Assembly: GCF_000224145.3 (NCBI RefSeq)
Contig: NC_020177.2
Span: 3,117,649-3,181,648, forward strand
Source: Ciona intestinalis
Lineage: Eukaryota > Chordata > Ascidiacea > Phlebobranchia > Cionidae
Direction: 5' to 3'
DNA: 64,000 nucleotides
The notes below the pieces were generated by a model, which saw nothing but the letters and a program-made list of their open reading frames with translations, ran no database searches and had not been told where the DNA came from. Positions within the stretch are counted from its first letter, which is position 1; every line of letters starts with the position of its first letter. A program made the position numbers and the translations under genes. Shown here in pieces: positions 44,664 to 54,164 of this stretch.

Positions 44664-45131
44664 ATATACATGAAATATTCATTGTGCGCTTAAGAAGACG
44701 CAGCTGTTCTGTGCTTCGTCTTTTATACTAAACTTCAGGTGAAGAGCTAACTTATTAATATTATGTGTTTTGCATTTACAGTCAGTTAAACATAAAAATG
44801 TTTTGGATTTGCCATATATTTCACTTATTTAGCTGTTATGGGATGTGTGTAGATTTTATTTTTTTAATTCAACTGCTTAAGGGTCTATACAGCTTGGTAT
44901 ACAATATGTTTGTATATATATAAAAATCAAAGGTACTAGTTAATTATTTTCATGTGGCATTGTAGTAAAAACAAATAACAAAAAAGCTATATATTAAAAG
45001 TTATTAGTAAATGTATAGAGTAGCAGGTGGATTTTTTACTAACTCTAAAGCTTATTATATATATTATATATATACATATATTATTTTTTTACCACAGGCA
45101 GCTTGTTTTATTACTGACTCCTTTTCTAGCT

Positions 45132-48100
45132 ATGACTGAGAAAAAACATCTGATTGAATTGAAGACCATTGGCCCCTATATTATCCATGATTTTGTGGAG
45201 CAGGGCAACGTAGGAGCTATCAGAGATGTGCTTTTAAAACACCACGATTTCGTTGATCAGAAAAATGATGCCGGTTTAACTGCCCTGCATTTAGCATGCA
45301 AACGTGGGCATGAAGAAATTGTGACCACTCTAATTGAGCATGGGTATAGTGCAATGGTAAAGGACAATGATGACTTTACTGCATTGACGTATGCTTGCAG
45401 GGGAGGCCACCTTGCCTGTGTGATGGTTTTAATGCAGTTTAGACCTAATATTGAACAAGCTGATGTGAATGGTTGGACTTGTCTCATGTGGGCTGTGTAT
45501 AAAGGCCACCCTGAAGTTGTAAGACACCTCTTGCAAGAAGGGGCTAATGTACATGTCAGTGTCTCATACAACATGACCTGCCTGCTGTGGGCTGCTGGGC
45601 GTGGCTTTTTGGATATCGTTAAAATGCTCCTAATTAAAGGTGCGAAGGTAAACCATGCTGATAAGTTTGGAAGTACGGCACTGGTGTGGGCTTCTCGGCG
45701 CGGTTATTGTGACATAGTACAGTATTTGCTTAACAAAAAGGCTGACCCAAATCTAGTCGGCGCTAATGGATGCAGCAGTTTAATTGTGGCCATGAAAGGT
45801 GGCCATGAGGCTTGTGTAAGAATTTTGCTGTCAAATTCAAGGCTTAATGTCAACCAAGCGGATAGAGAAGGCCAAACTACACTCAGTTACGCAACTAAAT
45901 CTGGTACAGATGAAATAGTGAATGAATTACTGGAGCATGGGGCATATCTTAACATTACAGACAACCATGGAGATACGCCACTAATTAAAGCAGTGAAGCA
46001 CACAAGGTTAAACACTGTGCGTGTATTACTGGCCAGATTCGCAGATGTAAATATACAAGGCAAAGAAGGAAAAACAGCTCTGCACATGGCTTGTACAATG
46101 GGCTCTAATGCAATTGTACAGGAGATTTTAAACTGCTCACCAGAATTGGAAATACAAAATGAAACGCGCGAAACTGCCCTTGTATGTGCTATCAAGCAGG
46201 GCAACTTTTTGATCAGTGAAATGCTAGTTAACCATGGTGCAGATGCGGGGGCACGTGATGCAAATCATGACACCACACTCCACCTTGCCCTAAAGCTCAA
46301 CAACATTCAACTAATCGAATTACTGCTAAGAGACCCAAAGAACGGAAAACTGCTATACCAACCAAACAAGCTAGGTGAAACACCATATGATATAGACGCT
46401 GCTAGCAGCAACCATTTGCTTTCACAGATTTTTGGATCAAAGGGTTTTTCTGCCTTTGCTGCTTCAAATAACATGCATTTTGATTTATACAGCTGCGCAG
46501 TAGCGGAAATGCTAACAGAGCCTTCGTTTGAAACTCCTATCTGTATTGGTTTGTATGCAAAGTGGGGCAGCGGAGTGTCTTTTGTTCTAGATAAAATAAA
46601 ACAACAAATCAACCTCTTTACAAGTTTCTTACCCCACCAACCACTACAACTATCATGGGACATATACTTTACCATTGTGTTCCTATCTGCATTCGCAGCC
46701 AGCATTTTTGCCTTTGCTTTTCACAACCGACTGATTGCAGGCTTGACAACATTCTTTGTGCTATTCGGAATCCCTTTCATATTCGGCATGTTCGTTTACA
46801 TAGGAACTTCATCTTTTCAGTGGAAATGGACTGTATCGTCAAACCATTACATGAAGAAAAAGTGGTCCTACTTCAAAACAATACAAATCCTTCTCTTCTA
46901 CAGCAGCTACAAAAAATCCATGGGCAGAGTTCGGTTCATTTTTAACCCCACTTTAAAACTGTCATCTGTAAAAGAAGAAGACGTAGTGAATGACCAAGTG
47001 GCTTCCCTTACTTCTGTAATAGAAAACTCCTTGGGAAGTATAACCTTTCGAATAGCAAGAGGCCTTGAATTCAACCATAGCAATAGTGTAAAAGTCGCCC
47101 GGAAATTTTGCTGCGTTCCTGTTTATCTATGGGTAGTTTTCTCTCTACTCTGCATAAACGCTATTGTTCTTTTAGTCCTCTCACTTCATGGTCCTGCCCC
47201 TATGTATTCTGCATCTTACAACGCAACATCTGTTGGTTACAGTGACCCAAGACATATATGTATCTTCTTATTGTCCTCAATTGTTGCTCTACTACTTCTA
47301 GCTGCAACACCCACTCTAATAAAGGTAATCAGCTCCTTACTGACCAACCCAAAATCTCTTAGAGCCTCTAGGAGCCAAAAGTTACAAAGAAAAAGCATCC
47401 ACAAAATATGCTCAGGGCTAAGAGCAGTAGATTAATTCACCAACACACAGTCAAGGATTTGCATTCTTGTAAATGGCTTGGAGTCCCACAACTGCAAACT
47501 CTTTCTGCGATTTTTCAACTCAAATCACCTTCTGTTTTGTGTACCACCTATCATTACTATTGTATGTATTGATAACAAACTGTTTAACATTGCCCTTGAC
47601 AAATCGTTTGAAGAGTTTGAAATCAATGGAAAAGACTGGCTTCAAACCGTGGTTCAATTGCCGGTATTTCTTTCGGAAAAACTGCGAAAAAAGAAATTTT
47701 TTCAAACCCCCGATAGCGAAACTGACTCTGAGTTTAAATACAATCGTAACCGCCGTAAAAGTCACCTTAAAAAGTTCGACTTGGCAAGATGGATGTCATC
47801 GGACGACTGTTTCCAGCCTATTACGCCACAAATCTTAAGACGTATCACCGTAATACAGTCTCTGACTGCTCGCATGCTTCGTGCAAGAGGAAAGGATTTC
47901 TTATGGAGCAATTTATCTGCTTGGATAATCCTAACTGAAGTGTGGCCGTACACAGTCATGTGTTTGATATGCTACGTCGAAAAGGTTAAAGTAGCTCCTA
48001 GTAGACCATTAAAGTCTGTTTACTTTGAGTTAGCACAGCATTACCCACTTTCAAACAGTGTAGACAGTGGAGACGCTGAATCACTGCTGAATTATTTATC

Positions 48101-48824
48101 CTCAAAATGTTCTTCAATTCTGATCCAGGACATCATTAATTTCATTCCTGGAACAATAAATCTTGATCCTAAGCTGGAGGAACTTACTCCTAACTTCCAC
48201 AACACAGGGAGTATGGTGTCCTCCGCTAGTAGTGTGAAACTCACGCTAAAAACCTCAGACTCGAACCTGAGTTCTGTAATGGCAGGAGCAAGCATGCCTT
48301 GTTCAGATTGGACAGTAGAAGACGTCTGCTACCATTGGAAATGCATTCCAGGCCTTGACAAGCGGAATTTGCTGAAATATGAGAAATTTATCACGACCAA
48401 CAACTTCAATGGGCTGGTGCTCGTCTCCTGCGACGTGGGAGAACTCAAACAAGAACTGAATACCTCATTTGGTGATTGGTGCTTGATAAAGAAATTCCTC
48501 TTGTATCTCAAAGGACGCACTGCTGCGCCAAGGGTGCTGGCTAAAACAGTATCATTTTCTTCAGCTACCGAAAACGAGGCGAAAGAAAGTGACACGGAAC
48601 CGGTTAAAACTGGCTCTGAACCGCTTTTGCATTTGGGAACTTTGGCGAACAGTGACAGGGTTGCTTACAATGAAGCGTTCAAGGAATACCTGAAACTGCA
48701 GTGCCATAACTCGCAATCGACTTTGGACAACGAGCCGCGTACGACTGCACACAGTAATCAAACCATGGATGGTGAAAATGTGCCTTTGATGGCAAATCAA
48801 TGTGATATCAATGGAAACGCTTGA
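45132..48824 (+). CDS. KIDINS220: KIDINS220/ARMS-like protein, intronless, with one in-frame stop (1230 codons)
   Basis: KIDINS220 is a membrane scaffold that couples neurotrophin and other receptors to signalling. The frame opens at MTEKKHLIEL. Ankyrin repeats fill about residues 15-425, followed by the KAP P-loop NTPase region (GLYAKWGSGVS at 473-483, where the Walker A lysine position is valine, V482) and four membrane helices in two pairs (about 510-560 and 660-735). After them come the KAP segments ILVNGLES and VCIDNKLFN, and a SAM-like domain (about 1055-1133, SDWTVEDVCYHW). The C-terminal tail is short; vertebrate proteins are longer (~1770 aa). An in-frame TAA lies at codon 768, inside a conserved stretch (LRAVD-stop-FTNTQSRICILVNG). 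Both sides are otherwise open, so it may be a real nonsense mutation, a sequencing error or a read-through site. A 3' splice site at 45097 suggests a 5' UTR intron. AATAAA follows at 48841. Confidence 0.86.
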
Positions 48825-48840
48825 AAATCATGCCTTTTTA

Positions 48841-48846
48841 AATAAA
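48841..48846 (+). terminator. Polyadenylation signal of the KIDINS220-like gene
   Basis: AATAAA 17 nt past the stop codon. Confidence 0.6.
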
Positions 48847-48974
48847 GTACATTATTGAGAATTGTAATTTTTCAGCAGTTGTACATTTTCTTTTATTAAT
48901 TGTGTTTTCAGCTTCTGTATATTTTCTTTTACTAATTGCAATATGTATTGCAAATTTTTAATCTCCGTTTAGTA

Positions 48975-49172
48975 CTGTGGGGGAAGATGGGAAACCTTTA
49001 GTTCATAATATCCAAATAACCTGATTGTGTTTTAAATAATTAACAACAGTCTATAGGAGTTGTGAGAATGCAGTTTTATATTTCTTTAAATGTTCTTTGT
49101 TTACTACAAAATGGAACGAAAAAAAATTGAAAACGTGTCCCATCTTCCCCCACCCTACTACACTATGTATTT
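48975..49172 (+). mobile_element. MITE (~200-bp family)
   Basis: tactgtgggggaagatggga to cccatcttcccccaccctac, complete. Confidence 0.85.
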
Positions 49173-49825
49173 GCAAAAAATCTGTACATTGTTTCAAACT
49201 AATCATGTTATTTTAGTTATGCAAATGTTGCTTGTTTATGCTTTATGCATTCATTGGTGCACTGACCGACACATAGTTGTGGCGTTCTGTATGTGATCAG
49301 CTTTGGTACTGTGTTGGTTTGCTGTTTTGATTTTCTGACCAATTGCAATTTTTATGACTCTTATATTGCTTAAACATTCCGCATATCACGAATCATGACT
49401 ATTTTTCACCGACACGAAATCACGAATGATTTATCACAATGAAATTGTATAAAATTTACGAAACCGCTTTAAAACACGAGTGTTTATTTTACTGTAAGGC
49501 TCGTAAATATAAAACAGAGTTTGCAGAACTAATTGGCCTGTATGTATGTGATCAAAATGGACAAGAATGAATTCTCATTTTTCCATGAACAACGTACAAG
49601 CTATTAGGCCAAAACTGGCCAAGTTTCAGGACCTTGACAAGGACCTCACCCACGTAAAAAAATAATTTAAATGATGCTTTTTACAATCTGAGTAGATATG
49701 TGAAGAAGTTACTAAAATTTTCCATCGTCGTTTCGGTAAGGCCAACAGCAGGAGGAGTGGTTTAATGAAAAATATCACTTATTTATCTTCGCGTGGCGTG
49801 CGCAATTTCAGAAGCTATACATCTT
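49173..49825. other. Intergenic, repeat-derived pieces only
   Basis: It contains a segment (caaggacctcacccacg, about 49637) whose reverse complement recurs near 25365 and 25905, so it is part of another dispersed repeat. No coding signal was seen. Confidence 0.45.
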
Positions 49826-50107
49826 CATCCTACATTCTTCTTGTCAAGAGTTTCCACATCTGCGCAAAGGAAACTGCGGAAATTATCAAATCATATGTAC
49901 CACGATAAGTGCAAGCGTCAATCTAACATATCATATGTTGCAGTGTGGAAGCCTCTATCTATAGTATAGTTGGGTTAGACTAGTCTCTCTTTCAGAACGT
50001 TGTGTAATATATTGTATCCAACATTGCGTTGTTTATTGTCAGAAACGCGATTAGGAAATATGGGATGTTATGTGCTTATGGTACCCAAAGGCGTAATATT
50101 GTGAAGT

Positions 50108-50296
50108 AGGACAGAACATGTTTTTTTTTCGTTTCATTTGCTAGTGGTACAACGAACATTTATAGAATTATATATAACTATAGCCCCTCGACCGTAAAAG
50201 AGCGTTGTTAATTGGTAAAAACGCGATTGGATAATTGGTAAAAACGAGAAAAAACTTAATGTGCTAACCTATTCCAACTTACCCCACAGTACTATA
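50108..50296 (-). mobile_element. MITE-derived segment upstream of the peptide gene
   Basis: Degraded reverse copy (agtaggacagaacatg, ccaacttaccccacagtac) whose right end lies 40-50 bp before the start codon. It is present in both tandem copies (second at 51845-52037), so it predates the duplication and may contribute promoter sequence. Confidence 0.7.
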
Positions 50297-50338
50297 TTAT
50301 TACTTCAGTAGCTTGTGACGAAACGACAATTACGAATA

Positions 50339-50598
50339 ATGAAGTGTGCTGCTCTCATCTTGCTTTGCTGTGTTATATTTCTCACCGTTGATCTGAGTGC
50401 TGCATTCACCGGCAGATATGTCAGCTTGAAGTAAATTCATTCATTTATTGAACAATTGTCCATACATTTAAACCAGAGACCAAATTATGATTTTTCTTTT
50501 TCTATAGGAAATTGGACGACCGCTTATTCGACGCCAAGGGGTTGCGGGAAATTGCTAGAGCGAATTTAGAAAACGATAGAATGTCATCACGCTCTTAA
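50339..50598 (+). CDS. Small secreted peptide, two exons (60 aa), copy A
   Basis: Exon 1 (50339-50430) is a signal peptide starting MKCAALILLCCV and ending near LSAA, followed by FTGRYVSLK. Exon 2 (50508-50598) continues KLDDRLFDAKGLREIARA and ends NDRMSSRS. The intron is 77 nt, gt..ag, phase 2. The mature part (~38 residues) has no cysteine and alternates basic, acidic and hydrophobic residues, as an amphipathic helix would. A RLF-D or KGL-R segment could be processed, but no dibasic site or glycine amide donor stands out. AATAAA follows at about 50684. It is one of five related genes in the window (0.5, 1.6-2.4, 50.3, 52.1 and 53.2 kb). Function unknown; a secreted signalling or defence peptide is a guess. 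Confidence 0.76.
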
Positions 50599-51133
50599 AA
50601 TATTTTTAAATTATACCGCTTTGGGAGTGAGCTAAACGTATTGGAACAGACTCCTGATGCGTATAATCATGAAATGTTTAAGAAATAAAAGTCATGTTAC
50701 ATATATGCTTTAGTGTTGAATTGTACAGTCAATAACGATTGTCTTTGAGTGATATTTCAAAACTGCTCACCAAATTTTTACAAAATTAATTTACGGATGT
50801 ATGTTAGAACTAATAATCAAAGTAAGAGTAACATAACTCGAAATAAATAATACGGATGTCTAATTTAACCGTCACAGAAGTAAAGAGATGTATTTTGAAG
50901 CTGTGTGAATAAATAAAGTTAGTGTAACTTGTTTCAAGTTTTCATTCAATTTAGTATAGGGTATGCACACGGCTGCAACATGTTTGTTATAGTTCAACAT
51001 GACGTTAGGCACGACAGGACCAGGATGTTATTTGATGGTTTCCGCAGTTTAATTTGCGCAAATATAGATTTTGACAAGGACTTATTAAATATAAAACTAC
51101 GGGGTAAGACAGAATGTGTTTTCATTCTCCTTC

Positions 51134-51310
51134 CGGCGCTTTGGCGAAGTGGTAAGCACGCCCGCCTGTAACCCATAGGTAATGGGTTCAAGTCTCGTCG
51201 CTGCTGCCATTGTAGGCGTATGTGTCCTTGCGCAAGACACCTATTGGCACTTGCTTCAACCCAGTGGTCACTAATAAGTTGTCCAAATTATCAGCCATAC
51301 ATAAAAAAAA
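51134..51310 (+). mobile_element. SINE, head and body
   Basis: ggcgctttggcgaagtggta (A-box side), gggttcaagtctcgtcgctg (B-box side), then cgtatgtgtccttgcgcaag and ccagtggtcactaataag, ending in an A-rich run. A MITE remnant follows at 51350-51430. It sits between the tandem copies. Confidence 0.82.
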
Positions 51311-51559
51311 TAAAAATAATAATCAAATTGTATCCTCTCCACCCAAATAGACTTTTGGTAATCATTTAAACACGGCAAGGAGAATTGGATAATATGTGCT
51401 AAACATAAACATGTCCCATTTTACCCCACAGTACTACTGCATAATAGAATCGTCACAGAAGTAACACATGTACTTTCTCAGAGCCTTAGTTAATTAGAGT
51501 ATAAGGTGTGTGCATACAAAAGTTGGTATAAGTATTTTGTTTAAAGTTTCGAAAACGAC

Positions 51560-52650
51560 TTCATTCTACATTCTTCTTGTCAAGGGTTTCCACATCTGCG
51601 CAAAGGAAACTGCGGAAATTATCAAATCATATGTACCACGAAAAGTGCAGCGTCAATCTATAACATATCATATGTTGCAGTGTGGAAGCCTCTATCTATA
51701 GTATGGTTGGGTTAGACTAGTCTCTCTTTCAGAACGTTGTGTAATATATTGTATCCAATATTGCGTTGTTAATTGTCAGAAACGCGATTAGGAAATATGG
51801 GATGTTATGTGCCTATGGTACCCAAAGGTGTAATATTGTGAAGTAGGACAGAACATGTTTTTTTTTCGTTTCATTTGCTAGTGGTACAACGAACATTTAT
51901 AGAATTATATATAACTATAGCCCCTCGACCGTAAAAGAGCGTTGTTAATTGGTAAAAACGCGATTGGATAATTGGTAAAAACGAGAAAAAACTTAATGTG
52001 CTAACCTATTCCAACTTACCCCACAGTACTATATTATTACTTCAGTAGCCTGTGACGAAAGGACAATTACGAATAATGAAGTGTGCTGCTCTCATCTTGC
52101 TTTGCTGTGTTATATTTCTCACCGTTGATCTGAGTGCTGCATTCACCGGCAGATATGTCAGCTTGAAGTAAATTCATTCATTTATTGAACAATTGTCCAT
52201 ACATTTAAACCAGAGACCAAATTATGATTTTTCTTTTTCTATAGGAAATTGGACGACCGCTTATTCGACGCCAAGGGGTTGCGGGAAATTGCTAGAGCGA
52301 ATTTGGAAAACGAGAGAATGGCATCACGCTCTTAAAATATTTTTAAATTACTGCTTTGGGAGTGAGCTAAATGTATTGGAACAGACTCCCGATGCGTATA
52401 ATCATGAAATGTTTGAGAAATAAAAGTCATGATACATATATGCTTTAGTGTTGAATTGTACAGTCAATAACGATTGTCTTTGAGTGATATCTCAAAATTG
52501 CTGATGACTTTTTTACAAAATTAATTTAAGGATGCATGTTGGACCTAATAATCAAAGTAAGAGTAACAGAACTCGAAATAAATAATACGGATGTCTAATT
52601 TAATCATCACAGAAGTAAAGGAACGTATTCTGAATGTGCGTTTATACCAA
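51560..52650. repeat. Tandem duplication, copy B
   Basis: Second copy of about 49830-50930, direct orientation, including the MITE derivative (51845-52037) and the peptide gene. Confidence 0.92.
52076..52335 (+). CDS. Small secreted peptide, two exons (60 aa), copy B
   Basis: Exon 1 (52076-52167) and exon 2 (52245-52335) match copy A in length, phase and splice borders. Exon 1 encodes the identical signal peptide and FTGRYVSLK. Exon 2 differs only near the end (NERMASRS against NDRMSSRS). Conserved length and conservative changes suggest both copies remain functional. The longer forward frame at 52193 reads exon 2 in another frame and is a shadow. A poly(A) signal (aaataaaag) follows near 52420. 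Confidence 0.76.
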
Positions 52651-52659
52651 TTTAGTATG

Positions 52660-52910
52660 ATGGGGTGAGAATATAAGATGGAATGTGTTTTCATTCTCTT
52701 TCTCGTCCTTTTTGGTATAGCAAACAGGGAATATTTATAGAATTTAATAACTGTATCGTCTAAAAGGCGTTTTAATCTTTTAAAACACGATCAGGAAATA
52801 TGGGATTAGATATAGTAGGATAGGGGAAGATGGGACACCTTTTCATTCTATTTTTTCGGCCCATTTGGCAGTGAACAAAAGTGTCCCGTCTCCCCACGCT
52901 TTACACTAAT
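52660..52910 (-). mobile_element. Two MITE remnants
   Basis: A left-truncated piece (about 52660-52805, atgttttcattctctttctc) and a deleted copy (about 52809-52910, tagtaggataggggaagatg to gtgtcccgtctccccacgct), both in reverse orientation. Confidence 0.65.
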
Positions 52911-53237
52911 CTTACCCTATGTATAGTACTATACGACGTCAGTAAATTCTTGTCAAAACTTTCCATATCTGCCCGAGGAAAGTGCGGAAATTATCAAAAA
53001 CATCCTTATCCTGTCGTGCCTCACGTCATGTTCAACTATAACAAACAACATTGCTGCAGTCGTGGGCATAGTGTGTTTATATTTCAGTTAAGTTAAGTTA
53101 GTCTCTCTATAAGAGCTTTGTTAATTGTTAAAATCGCGATTAGGAAATTTTGCTTGTATGTGCTAACGGTATTATTTATCCTAATCCATATGTGTAGATA
53201 TTGACTTTAACAGCTTCTGACTAAAAGACGATTACAA

Positions 53238-53587
53238 ATGATGAAGTGTGCTGCTCTGATCTTGCTTTGCTGTGTTATGTTTCTCAGCATTGATCCAACA
53301 AGTGCTTTATATAAAAGTAGATTTATCAGTCCAAAGTAAATATTGTTATATTATAGGGAGGGGAAGATGGCACCCCAAAGGATCTACTTTATCCCGATGT
53401 GCCATTTCTCCCCAACCCACTATATTTCCACGTAGTTTTTTTTTATATATTTAAACCAGATATCGGATTCTAGTTTAAACTACGTTGTTTTTCTTATGTT
53501 AGACAAATGGACGGTCACAAATTCGACGATCAGCTGTTGCGGAGAATTGCAAGAGAGAATTTGAACCTGCTGCACAAAGAATTTTAG
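53238..53587 (+). CDS. Small secreted peptide, two exons (60 aa), divergent member
   Basis: Exon 1 (53238-53335) starts MMKCAALILLCCVMFL, close to the tandem pair's signal peptide, and ends ALYKSRFISPK. Exon 2 (53503-53587) encodes QMDGHKFDDQLLRRIARENL and ends LLHKEF. The alignment to the pair is evident (FDD.LLR.IAREN against FDAKGLREIARAN). The phase-2 intron holds a small MITE fragment (about 53354-53424). The mature region differs much more than the signal peptide, as in secreted peptides under diversifying pressure. AATAAA follows at about 53640. Function unknown. Confidence 0.74.
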
Positions 53588-53589
53588 GG

Positions 53590-54164
53590 TGTGGCTAAAA
53601 TGCATGTGAACACACTTCCTATTTAACTGTTGTGTTCGAGAAATAAAAGTAATAAAACGTATAACCTGGTGTTTAATTATTGAATGGGCAATAACGTGAT
53701 GGTAATTTATATCCCAAATTTGTTGAAGATTTTATATGAAATTCATTTAGCAACGCCATAGTCCAGCGTAGTGGGTATACTTTTCAAAGATAACAAGAAT
53801 ATAGCCTAGTATATAGCTTGCATACTATTTTGGTGTTAACAAATATAACTTTCTATCTATTTTTGGATAAGAATAATAAACAAGATCAAGGGTCCGCAAT
53901 AACGCTTGGTATTATTTTTCAAAAAAAGTCGCTACCGTAAATTAGTCCCCGTTGATTTACAAAACGAATGGACTACGCCGCCTTACGGCGCTGTGTATAT
54001 TTTACATACCATTTTCGCAAGAAAATACAGCACGTTTGGGAATTTTGCTTGCTTTGCATTATTTAGAATTATATAAAACTAAAAGGATAATTTACACTTT
54101 TAGGGTTATATTGTAGTAGGCTGGAGTGGTATATGTACATTTTCTGGACCGTTGGCGCTTTAAA
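53590..54164. other. Intergenic, upstream of the RS-rich gene
   Basis: AT-rich, no repeats of the known families, no coding signal. It presumably contains the promoter of the RS-rich gene. Confidence 0.45.

Larger units (their letters stand above)
49830..50930. repeat. Tandem duplication, copy A
   Basis: ~1.1 kb nearly identical to about 51560-52650; the peptide start codons are 1737 bp apart. It includes an upstream MITE derivative (50108-50296), the peptide gene and its 3' flank. Differences are mostly single substitutions. Confidence 0.92.

Noticed and set aside
45257-46705. Reverse-strand frames of 105-132 codons across the KIDINS220-like gene
   Set aside because: Shadows of the strongly supported forward frame.
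51134-51310. A true tRNA gene at the SINE head
   Set aside because: A- and B-box-like segments are present but the sequence continues into the SINE body and no cloverleaf with an anticodon arm could be drawn with confidence.
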